Shown: piece after piece, positions 11,226-20,180 of the stretch
Position numbering within the stretch: position 1 is the first letter of the stretch
How the letters are laid out: every line of letters begins with the position of its first letter
Source of the DNA: Lingula anatina
Taxonomy: Eukaryota > Brachiopoda > Lingulata > Lingulida > Lingulidae
NCBI RefSeq assembly: GCF_001039355.2
Contig: NW_019775980.1
Location: 632,316-652,498, forward strand
Length of the DNA stretch: 20,183 nucleotides
Direction of reading: 5' to 3'
The notes under the pieces: generated by a model
Databases searched by the model: none
Seen by the model: only the letters and a program-made list of their open reading frames with translations
Told to the model about the DNA's origin: nothing
Program-made: the position numbers and the translations under genes

Positions 11226-14200
11226 TCAAGCAACAGTCACACTTCTGTGTAATTTCAGGTCATGGGTATGATCATCAAAGTAGGAGTCCCGTGCTCTAAT
11301 ACTCCTGTAAAAAAATAAAAACAATCATTTACAATACCAAGCAGCGTAGGAGCTTATATATGCAAGTATCATTACATTTCACATTAAGAGGTATTTAGAA
11401 GTAATCCATCTGTACCCTTATAAAAACGTAACCACGCAATTTGAACATATAACAATATTTGCCTTAACTTTTTTGAGATATTTAGTTCTATTTCACGTAT
11501 GTAATAAAAACTTGCTTACCTTCCCACATAAGGATGTAATGACCTAAGAGTTGCAGTAGTATTAATGTCAGGGCCATATGAATGTACAGCTGTGCTTTTT
11601 GTAAAACCATCAGACTTTTGCAGATGCACTCCACCTCTGCAGTGGCCCTCTCTTTCCTTGTCCTCTGGGGTAGGATCAGGAAACCTGAAAAAATTGAAAA
11701 AAATTGTGAACTCATTGAGCAAATGAAAGAAAAGAAAAACAGACAATGGTCATGAATGTTCTCTGGCTTTATTCTTTTTTTTTTTTTTTTTACTTGAAGA
11801 ATAATGTCACATTAAAAAAATTATTTTTTAAAATCCTTACAAATAAAAGGTTTTTCTTTGGGTAAAATTTCTAAACATGATTGGGTGTAATTATATATGC
11901 TCATACCTTGTTGCATAATGTGTAATGAATCTCCTCGGATTATCAGATGTTTGCACAAATCTGTCATTATTTTCACTAAACCCTGTCAATTCCTTGAAAC
12001 CAACTCCTGTCGTTTCCAGGCGATCAGCTTCTGTTTTATCTGGACGTTGTTGACCAAGGAATGTATCTTTGGCAAGACTGAGAAAACAAATATCAAACAA
12101 ACTTCAAAAATATGAAAAATATTTCATTAAAAACACCTTTTTTCAATTTATTTTATATTTTTTTAAAATTAGATTTACAGTTTACTGAGTGGTTCTTGAA
12201 AAAAATATAGATATGTGGGAACGAGTACTTGATTCCCATCAAAATATATGCAAATACGCATATTCAATTCTATTGTTGGGAAACAAAAGACAGCTAACCT
12301 ACCTTGTATAATTGTTAGGGTGTGTCATATTCATGTATTCTGTAGGGTCCTGTTTCTTAGTTCTCTCCAGTTTTGCACGAGGCATGTCATCGGCTTTGTC
12401 ATATGCCTAAAATGATCAAAATAAGCTTTAGCATTTAAAATCTACCTTTTGTGTTTTGTTGTCAAATCTTAAGATATCAGTAACTATTTATAAAGCTGTC
12501 TTTATCAATTATCATGCGACTAAAGAAATCTTGATGACATTGTAATTTTTCAAATGCTCATGAAAATTAAAAGATAAACCAGTTATGACAACTGCTAGTT
12601 TAAGAAAGCCATGGTGAAACTGGGCTCTTATTTGACACAACATTCTGAAAACTCACATCTCCCATCACCCTGTTAACAAACACTGGTCTGGCTTTGGTGC
12701 CGGCAGTGAAACCTGTCCCCCGCTCAGACCCAATAGGAATGGTTGGTAATGGCTCTCCTCCCTGAAATAAGAGTTCCACAGACTGATAATCCTCGAGCAT
12801 AAACATATAACAAGTCAACAGTGTCATTGGCTTTATGATAGAAACTGTACAAATTGATACCCTTTACCAGGGGGCAGATTATATAGGGGAAAATAGAATA
12901 TTTATCTAGAGACACATCCGTGAATATTTGTGAAAAATCAATCTGTCACCCTGGTAGAGCGTAACAAATTGACATGCTTTTGGCAACGATTGGACAGAAT
13001 TTTTTTTCACTCTGTTCATTACACTTTGCAGTCTTACAATCTCTTTTTTTTTGTAGCTCAGTTGAACATGGCACCATTTTCACATTCTAAACATAATCTC
13101 ATGGAATCACTTACATGTAAAAATTCTGAAGGCTGGAAATGTGTCTTCATGATACTTCTTCCAGTAGGTCTATCTGTGATGTATCCCTGGAAAAAAAAGT
13201 GGTATCTTGGTTACAATTGCCTCAAAGTTTTTTTATACATGAAATTTTAAAAAATATAACTTATTTAATTTAAAAAGACTACTATATACTTATCTAAGTA
13301 TCTTTTACATTAAATAAATCTATCTTCATTTTAAGATCTGCTTTGGGCAAAAAGATAGACAAGGAAGCTTCGTCATTCTTATTTGTTGAGGGAACAGAGA
13401 GTGCTTCAAGAATATTCTAAAATAGTCTGGAAAAATGTCACATACTGGTCTGTCGCCCTTGTATGGGGATCCCGGGTGGTAGGTGACAGGCTCTACATTG
13501 TAAGCATGTGTGAATCCAGTTTCTTCATTGGGTCCAAGAGTTTTCATTGTTGTGTCCACTGAAGAAAAATTTAAACAGCAAATTTAAGTGTGACATCTTC
13601 AAATAAGCATGTGTCATCGAAGTTGATCTTCATAAATAACAAGGTTATTTTAATTATTTAAATTATATTTTAATATTAAAATGCTTTTTGTTCATTGTTT
13701 GATCTCATGAATATTGTTTTTTTGGTGTTTGTTATTGTGAGAGCAGTGGGGGGATTGCTTGCTTGTCTGGTGGACCCAGTACCATTAACCATTAAAATGA
13801 ATAATATCTCATGCATATTGTACTTACTTCTTTCACTTGGTTGTCCTTTGAATCGCTCCTTAGTTTCAGTTGTCATAAAACCTGGACCCTAAAAACAAGA
13901 ATTATGATGAAAAATTAATTATCATGAGTGAAACATCATATAAAATTTGAATTTTTATAAACCTATAATTCCAAATATTATGCCAGGATATTCACAAAAT
14001 GACAAACATATATTCTCTTGCATACACTTACATAGCCAGAATTTTCTAATTCCACAGCATCCTTAGACTGGATCTTGTGCAGCAGTGGTTTGTATCTTGG
14101 CAAAATATCTGCCGATGCATTCGACATTCTGGTGTCAATACAGACACTCTGTACTGCCCTGCTGGTGGGAGCGGTGATGGGCTTCTGACGGATAAAACCA

Positions 14201-14313
14201 CTGCCTGCTTGGTACACACTCATTGGCAGTGGATCCTTGCCACTGGAACTCACTTTGTATGGTTGAAATGCAAGCTCTGTGACAGAGTGATAGTTTTTGG
14301 CTATCAAGCGCCT

Positions 14314-14351
<38 letters not shown>

Positions 14352-14560
14352 CTGTATTTAAAGAGGGTAAAACATGTTAAGTATGCACATGTATCTTACA
14401 CATGGTGCGCACACTAATCTTACATAATTGGGATAAAAAGAAACATGTCAGAGAAATAATTCTGTAACAAAAAAATCTGTAGGGGAAAATGTTGCAAAAA
14501 CCAATTTAGTTTAATGGATTATAAATTGTGCAATAAGTATTGATGTCTCCATAGCAAAAA

Positions 14561-14609
<49 letters not shown>

Positions 14610-14902
14610 AATAAAATAAAATAAATAAATAAATAAATAAATAAATAAAAAAGGATCACATACGCCATAGCTGGGTTATCTACATCATCTAATCTTCTGC
14701 TATAATACACTCCAGGACGGAAATTAGACAGATATCCAGTTCCTGTGTGTCTAGATGGACGGGGGCGGAATTTCTCCCAGTTTTTGCCATAATTAGAGGC
14801 ATGCTCTGTGCAGTAGAATTTCATGATGTTGGAATCTGCTCCCTTACTGGCCTGAATATGGGCGGAGCAGCTTCCATAAGGAAGGGAAGCCATGGTTGGC
14901 AT
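11226..14902 (-). CDS. SAXO4: SAXO4/PPP1R32-like ciliary protein, 462 residues, ten exons
   Basis: Exons in transcript order are 14902-14664, 14311-14032, 13888-13828, 13558-13446, 13186-13115, 12761-12657, 12406-12303, 12077-11907, 11684-11520 and 11304-11226. All introns are GT-AG and phases join into one frame ending in TGA at 11226-11228. Human SAXO4 is about 425 residues and aligns over the full length by recall: MKFYCT..A..YG near the start, HTGTGYLSNFRP, LDDVDNP, GPGFMTTE, LTGFSENN, and LRSLHPYVGR near the end. The protein has no membrane segment or signal peptide. It repeats a G-[FY] motif in settings such as TGTGY, GSGF, ETGF, GTGF and DGF, as seen in proteins that lie along axonemal microtubules. 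The family is linked to ciliated and multiciliated cells and, in vertebrates, to protein phosphatase 1. The ATG at 14902 lies directly after an AG acceptor; the next ATG (14893) has an excellent ACCATGG context and may be the real start. Gene identity is firm; function here is inferred from the family. Confidence 0.9.
11774..11790 (+). repeat. Poly-T tract in a SAXO4 intron
   Basis: An uninterrupted run of about seventeen T on the + strand (poly-A on the transcript) lies in the intron between the exons ending at 11907 and starting at 11684. It is not at an acceptor, so it is not the pyrimidine tract. Confidence 0.8.
14315..14350. repeat. (TAA)12 microsatellite touching a SAXO4 acceptor
   Basis: Twelve perfect TAA units. 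Read on the gene's strand this is (TTA)n leading straight into CAG and exon 2 at 14311, so the array itself supplies the T-rich tract upstream of the acceptor. Confidence 0.95.
14556..14652. repeat. (AAAT)n microsatellite in SAXO4 first coding intron
   Basis: About 97 bp of AAAT repeats, interrupted by AAAAT units near 14609-14620. It starts about ten bases inside the intron after the exon 1 donor (GTATGT at 14663-14658 on the minus strand). It translates into a misleading aromatic-rich open frame that is not coding. Confidence 0.95.
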
Positions 14903-15352
14903 CTGAAATCTAAATGCAACCAATATGAGTACTTGACTTTAAAATGCACAAGACTCAAAATTGCGACTCAATGATTTGAACGAAAAACAGGTATCGAAAA
15001 ACTACATGACTTATCACAAGTCGTACTACACACACTGTAACTACATATGTACACTAGTGTAAGGTACAACATGAACCTAGTTCCTTTTTTTTTTCGCAAA
15101 CCTGCTCGTAGAATGGCCATTAGAATTCTCATATAAATATGTGATCTTGTTATAACCAATTATGTTTTGAGTGTCACAATATTCAGCAACAAACTACCAC
15201 TGATGACACGTACGCACGATCATAAGTCGAATTATCTTAAACCAAAAAATATCATATCAAAAATATTAACGCTTTTAAAAGCTTTTACAATCATTTATGA
15301 AACTCTTTCAAACTATATAGGCTCTTTTGTGCATTAAAGATATTGTACCTAC

Positions 15353-15450
15353 CGTTAGACAAAATTACGATAACAGGCTATCTGTCTAAATTGACTGCAA
15401 CTGCTAATCATACAGTTAGTCTATGCTGGGGTTTGTTATGGTGTGGCCGA
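15353..15450 (-). other. SAXO4: Probable non-coding first exon of the SAXO4-like gene
   Basis: The first coding exon begins right after an acceptor (ATTTCAG before 14902), so an upstream exon is expected. On the minus strand CTAACG followed by GTAGGT gives a strong donor with the exon ending at 15353, leaving an intron of about 450 bp. The 5' limit is a guess placed below the promoter-like elements at 15462-15487. The exon contains a small open frame (ATG at 15411, stop at 15355, 18 residues) that could act as an upstream ORF. Confidence 0.4.
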
Positions 15451-15461
15451 GAGCGTGCTGC

Positions 15462-15476
15462 GTTGCCAGTGTCAAC
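15462..15476 (-). promoter_or_regulatory. Imperfect RFX X-box-like inverted repeat
   Basis: GTTGCC AGT GTCAAC: the left half is a perfect RFX half-site and the right half is one base off its complement, with a three-base spacer where one or two is usual. RFX factors drive ciliary genes through X-boxes close to the transcription start, and the neighbouring gene is a ciliary gene. Confidence 0.35.
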
Positions 15477-15479
15477 CCA

Positions 15480-15487
15480 TGACGTCA
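15480..15487. promoter_or_regulatory. Full palindromic cAMP response element
   Basis: TGACGTCA is the exact eight-base CREB/ATF site. It sits four bases from the X-box-like element, in a locally GC-richer, CpG-containing patch upstream of the inferred SAXO4 first exon. It is symmetrical, so it could serve a gene on either strand. Confidence 0.5.
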
Positions 15488-15495
15488 TCAATACA

Positions 15496-16437
15496 CACGG
15501 AATCAGCCGAGGTAATACGAATGAATCGGTTGTTTGAGCGCAAGCCAATAGATGGCAGCACGTACTTTTAAGGCAATTTTTCATCGGCACACCTGGTAAA
15601 TATAAAAATGTTGTTAATAACAATGTGCAGTACATATAAAGTTATCGGGGCTTTAATGAATTGAACTAGATTTAAACCTCATTTGCGATATATAGATATA
15701 TGGTCGCTGTGTCTCTGTAGAAATATTTATTATTTAGGAGCTGGTCATAATTAAAGTACAAGGGGGTGTTGGTAGTAGGCCGGGTACAATTTTTTGCCTG
15801 CAAAAAGGCGTGGGCCAAAAGAAATTAAGCAATTCATTTAGGGTGGGCTGCAAATTATAAAGCTTTATTTTTTTCACAGCAATCATGTACAATTTTTAGA
15901 CCAACTATCGGTATTTAATGCGCTTGAAATAATACAGCCTGATACAGGTTTGACAACAAAATTTGCTTCTTTTTTTACGAGCTTTTTTGAGAACAAACAA
16001 CAACAGTTCCCTGTAGTTTTTTAATGAACAGTTATAAAGGCATATCATTTACGAAGCCTGCCACAGAAAGTAAAGGTCTCAATGTAAATAAATAAATTAG
16101 TCATTTAACATCTCATCTCCCACATCTTCAGTGTCAGTCTGTATCACCGTAGTCTTTTACCAACTCGGTCTTCAAGTTAACACATGCGTGCAATACTTTC
16201 TTTGTAATAAAGCTTTTCGAATGTAACAAGTAAAATTGTAAAATTGATGTCTTGTTTACTTAATTTTTTGAAATTGTCTCCTTATTCAACAGTTCAGGGT
16301 CAGTTATGACCTCCCCATATTGACACGAACTTCAAACATTTATGGAGAGTTCTCTTGTACTTCATTTCTTCGCTCGTTCCTTAGATTTTGCTCTAATATC
16401 TTTCTGTTTCCTTTTTTATTTTTCATTTTTAAATGTA

Positions 16438-16439
<2 letters not shown>
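15496..16439. other. Intergenic stretch with no confident gene
   Basis: This holds a CCAAT box (15545-15549) and a possible short + strand exon (ATG at 15552, donor after 15595, giving MAARTFKAIFHRHT) discussed under findings. A GCCT/AGGC hairpin occurs near 15797-15809. Otherwise I see only AT-rich sequence without long open frames. Confidence 0.5.

Positions 16440-16489
<50 letters not shown>
16440..16489. repeat. ATT microsatellite, left flank of an interspersed element
   Basis: About 50 bp of perfect ATT repeats that end directly at CCTCCGCCAAGG, the edge of the element at 16490-16734. Confidence 0.95.
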
Positions 16490-16491
<2 letters not shown>

Positions 16492-16732
16492 TCCGCCAAG
16501 GAGGTTGTTTTCACCCCAGTTTGTCTGTTGGTTTGTCTGTCTGTCTGTCTGTCATCAACATAACTCAAAAAGTTATGGACCGATTTTGATGAAATTTTCA
16601 GGAACTGTCAGAAGTGGGCCAAGGAAGAGATAATTAGTTTTTGGTGGTGATCCAGATAATCAATCAATGATCAATAATAATAATAAAAATCGCTGCCTTG
16701 CCGGAGGTCTGCGCTCTCGGAGTGCTTTTCTA

Positions 16733-16734
<2 letters not shown>
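16490..16734. mobile_element. Non-autonomous interspersed element between two ATT arrays
   Basis: The left edge CCTCCGCCAAGG (16490-16501) and an inner right segment CCTTGCCGGAGG (16696-16707) are near-perfect inverted copies. Between them are a GTCT tandem run (about 16534-16553), a stem ATAACT...AGTTAT (16560-16576), and a T/A-rich core. The right end reads GTCTGCGCTCTCGGAGTGC then TTTTCTAGTT. I recall similar sequences, with the same CCGCCAAGGAGG opening and GCGCTCTCGGAGTGCTTTTCTAG ending, scattered through many aquatic animal genomes, but I cannot name the family. There is no coding capacity. Insertion into, or growth of, the flanking ATT repeats is inferred. Confidence 0.6.
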
Positions 16735-16784
<50 letters not shown>

Positions 16785-16819
16785 TTATTATTATTTGTTG
16801 TTATTGTTGTTGTTGTTGA
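16734..16819. repeat. ATT microsatellite passing into TTG repeats
   Basis: About 62 bp of ATT repeats with one TTTTT interruption, followed by GTT/TTG units to about 16819. It borders the element on the left and the broken TRIM-like frame on the right. Confidence 0.95.
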
Positions 16820-17190
16820 CACTCTACTGGCCAGGCTGGCCAGATCTTGTTTCCTTCTTATTTCTTCAATTGTTTGCAAGGCCTCCACAATTTCCCCACT
16901 TAGTGACTTCACATCATCCAATCATTTCTCAGTGTATTTGCGTGCACATTCTTAACCACATTTTAGTTTGCAAAATTTTGCGAAAGTTTTCACAATGTCC
17001 TCTTCCGCCGATTTCTTTAACTGTTCAACTTTGTCACTTAAGTTCTGTAAAAGCACTTTTGAAAAATATATGTTGTTTAGGTAAGCTGGCTTCAACTCAT
17101 CATGCTGTTTCGGACTTTCCTTCAAAAGTATCAAGTTAAACTACATGAGCAGCTGTACTTTTTGTCATCCGAAGAACAGGTTATTGATAT
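16820..17190 (-). pseudogene. Broken TRIM-like B-box/coiled-coil fragment
   Basis: On the minus strand one frame runs from about 17134 to 16820 with two internal stops (TAA and TGA near 16920-16970). It reads HDELKPAY, then NLSDKVEQLKKSAEEDIVKTF, and after the stops LDDVKSLSGEIVEALQTIEE and IRRKQDLASLASRV. Its charged heptad-like pattern and the I..TI/L...Q..QI.....QLASL layout resemble the coiled coil after the B-box in the large invertebrate TRIM family. Upstream, in a shifted frame, MTKSTAAHVV resembles the end of a B-box, and CEV lies in yet another frame. No RING or C-terminal domain is visible. It looks like a decayed copy or a transposed gene fragment. The family assignment is by eye and only moderately safe. 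Confidence 0.4.
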
Positions 17191-17192
17191 AA

Positions 17193-17789
17193 CTTCACAT
17201 TAAGAATTATAGTCACCAAAAGGTTAAAATCATACAAAGAAATAACCGAGGATATTTTTTAATTGTACACAAAATAAGATTTATTAAAGTTGGATTTTTA
17301 GAACAAGGTTCAGGAAAATGGTATAAACGAGATGTGAGAGCGTTCTGTTTTAAACTTTGGTACTAAACAACAAGATTGAGTGTTTTTCTTAAAATTCTTT
17401 GGGATAAAAACCTGTCGTTAAAAGATTTAATTCATCAAACCCATTCTTGTTTTTTTCCAAGTAAAGATTTTCATGGATCTATGCGGCGGTTTTCTGTAGC
17501 TCCCCATACCCTAAGCATTAGTTCTATTTAAAAACAAAACATGGAAATGATTTACATCGACCAAATTGTCACAAACATTCCAGATGCACATGATTATGTA
17601 TCCATCTTCGACCTCTACACGTACTCTCGAAGAAAATGTAAAGAGTACATTCACTCCGACTTGAGCGCCAAATCAACCTACCAAATTTTAATTGCTTTCA
17701 TTATAAGATGTTTGTGGTCTCCCTGTACCTTTTATTCATACGCTCTACTACCTTGGTGTAAGTTCAGCTGTTTTGATTTCATTGATTGA
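17193..17789 (+). pseudogene. Unrecognised, nearly open frame with two stops
   Basis: A single + strand frame runs 199 codons with stops only at 17364-17366 and 17529-17531 (both TAA) before TGA at 17787-17789. In DNA this AT-rich about a dozen stops would be expected. Segments include GFLEQGSGKWYKRDVRAF, then LSVFLKILWDKNLSLKDL, then MEMIYIDQIVTNIPDAHDYV. The last 82 codons begin with an ATG in good context (AAACATGG at 17541). AATAAA follows 11 bases after the final stop (17800-17805). I do not recognise a family. It could be a decayed gene or transposon remnant, a short real gene from 17541, or a chance run. Confidence 0.3.
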
Positions 17790-17799
17790 TATTTGTATA

Positions 17800-17805
17800 A
17801 ATAAA
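17800..17805 (+). terminator. AATAAA just after the unrecognised frame
   Basis: A canonical poly(A) hexamer followed by a T- and GT-rich stretch (GGTGTATTTCTG and onward). Its place 11 bases after the stop at 17787-17789 hints that the frame once ended a transcript. A lone hexamer is common in AT-rich DNA. Confidence 0.25.
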
Positions 17806-20165
17806 ATGAAAGGTGTATTTCTGTTCTTCTTCTCCGGTTACTGCCGCGGTCGGCTAAGGACACGTACGGTAGTTACATGTACATGAATAGGAGAAATATA
17901 AATAAACACACTTTACTCCCTAGGTAACACTAACTTTTAAACAACTTTTGAACTTAAAAATTGAATAGACATATTTTAATGCTTATTAGGGTTAAAACAC
18001 TAATACCATGGTAATATCATAACTTTAGTTTACCAACGAGTAGGCCTATTCATGAGGCTCTATGTGAATATCAAAACTAGATCGAGTCAAAACACCTTAT
18101 CGCTCGGCCGTGTAGTAATAATATAGACTACTTACATTTTCATTTTCACGCCCGTGTGTGTATGTGTGTGTAAAGGGTTATGATTACAAATAACATATCT
18201 AAAGCTACAAAATATCAGTAATCGAAGTCAGGTAAACGTGTCGCTGTGTAATATAGCATAAAAAGGGTTTCCGGAGAAATGAACCTTAGATATGATAGTT
18301 CGGTTAGTCGAAATGGTACCTTGATTTCTGGGGCTGTCTTGGGAAATCCAAATCCCTGCCACAGAAATAAACGTAAGCACGCAGTTTGCTTGATACTGAC
18401 TACGATTTACTTAAAGAAAGTGTTATTTTTATTGTGTCTAAACAAGTAATCATGCAAGAGTAATATTGAGGCACGATAGTTAACAAAACGAAGTTGGAGA
18501 ACGCGTTTTTACCTTTCTATACTTCCTATATCACTTTTGACTTCATTTTAAACTAAGGCTGAGTGTGTTTCTAGATACACTACGTTGCGGGGTAAAAAAG
18601 CGACTTCTTTTATTTCGTGTCCCCTTATTCTCATCTTTCCATATACTGTACATGTTGATGTTCCGTAGTCAAGGAGTTATATAGAGCGATTGTTCTCAAT
18701 TATTGTTTGCGCAAGGTGTGCAGTAAAAATAACAGCTTCAGTTGCTAAGCATACGCGATATTGAAACTGCGAATATTACAATGACAATAGTTATAAGGTC
18801 TGGCCCCATAAGTTTACACAGGAAAGCTCACCTTTCTAAACAAGTCCGCTTGCGGAATGAGAACAAATACGCATTGTTCCGTGAGATTTTGATAGCTATT
18901 TAATCCCAATGAATTAAACAATGCACGAGCACGCCAGAATTTGTTCTAGCTTTGAAAAGAATTGGTCACCTGAATTCAGGATATCTTTTCATTTTTTTTT
19001 ATTACAGCTCTCCCGCATGGAAAAGAGACAAAGTATACAGCACGGGTAGAATTGGGTTGGTTGAAAATTTTAGGTATAGATAACTGGTATTCATAATAAA
19101 TAATATTATATATTATTCATGAATAAATGCAATTCCAAATCATCGTGTCAACAGCTGTACGTATTTTGCGATCTATCAGCACAGCCGAAACTTCGTAATA
19201 CAATTTGTTGACGCCATGCACATTTGAGGACAGTCGTCCTGTACGTCCGTGATATAGAGCCATCTTCACTAGGCTTTATTAGATCACAACTCAAGATCTA
19301 GTTACTGGGGTCGCAAAATCGCAAAACCTTCGTTTCAAAAATCTTTGAAGAATAATCGAAAGCCACTAGTGATGGTATCTAAATTACGATGGCTCTATGA
19401 AGGTATCCTGCGCCGGTTCTTTTTTTTTAATTACAGCTGTTGTTTCTTTAGATTATAGTGAGTGGGCAGAAAAGCTTAAGCCACCCAGAATTTTATTCCA
19501 GAGTAAAAGAATAATGTTCGGGAATCAGTGAAATTATCCTCACCAGTGCCTTCGTTTAGTTTGCGAAAGACTGGCTGCCATATGCATTAAAAATATAGGG
19601 ATGTGTATTTCACAGTTAACGATCGACGCAATATTAAATGAACATGTGTTCATACAGTTTATTAAAGAGGAAAAACATCTCTTTGAAATGTTACGTCGAG
19701 GATTGTGTTGTCTCAAGTATTAATTCCACGTTTATTTCGTGCGTTTTCTATGAGATCGATACTAATGTCAAAAATAGAAAAGAGGGATACTAAGTGTGCT
19801 CGACAGTGACACGAATCAAACACGATTAATTTAATCTTTTTTTCTCAATATACGGGACACTGCACATATTCTTCCTTCAAGTCTTTACTGCGTACCTTTA
19901 CCGATACCTTTTTTATAGTTATTCAACTCGTCAAGCTTTGTGATAACTATCCAAGATTAGATGATTTGGTAAAATTATACTATTCACACAAGCCTTGAAT
20001 AAAATATTTAAATATGAACGTAATATACTGGGTATTTAGAGAAGCGTATCGTAAATGCAATCAAAAATCGATTTATTGAGTATTTCACGCTCACAAATGC
20101 AATTTAAAATTACCTTAGTCTTCAATTTGTTATTTTATCTTAAAGAGGCCAGATGAGAAGGGATT
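17806..20165. other. Stretch without a confident gene
   Basis: This AT-rich sequence contains a GT dinucleotide run at about 18154-18171, an AT palindromic patch near 19099-19125, and strong-looking + strand acceptors at about 19000-19006 and 19431-19436. On the minus strand it has good donor or acceptor contexts around 18320-18355 and 18831. Short open segments occur beside them on both strands, but none matches a protein I know, so none is called as a gene. Confidence 0.5.
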
Positions 20166-20180
20166 GGGGGGGGGGGGGGG
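20166..20180 (+). repeat. Poly-G tract (15 G) at the window end
   Basis: An uninterrupted run of fifteen G, three bases before the end of the window, preceded by GGATT. It may be a true homopolymer or an assembly weak spot. Confidence 0.85.

Noticed and set aside
12930-13250. 106-codon + strand open frame across a SAXO4 exon
   Set aside because: It is the opposite strand of the exon at 13186-13115 and flanking intron; the minus-strand reading has the homology.
14519-14663. Extension of the first SAXO4 exon into an aromatic-rich reading frame
   Set aside because: It is translation of the AAAT microsatellite. A clear GTATGT donor ends the exon at 14664 and the homology stops there.
16342-16563. 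Plus-strand frame with a long isoleucine or tyrosine run and a Ser/Val/Leu/Cys-rich end
   Set aside because: It is produced by ATT and GTCT repeats and crosses into the interspersed element; no protein support.
16730-16810. Poly-asparagine end of the minus-strand TRIM-like frame
   Set aside because: This part is the ATT microsatellite read on the opposite strand, not part of the protein remnant.
19254-19398. 11-bp inverted repeat (ATAGAGCCATC and its complement) as ends of a mobile element
   Set aside because: Matching stops at 11 bp, there is no target duplication, and about one such pair is expected by chance in a window this size.
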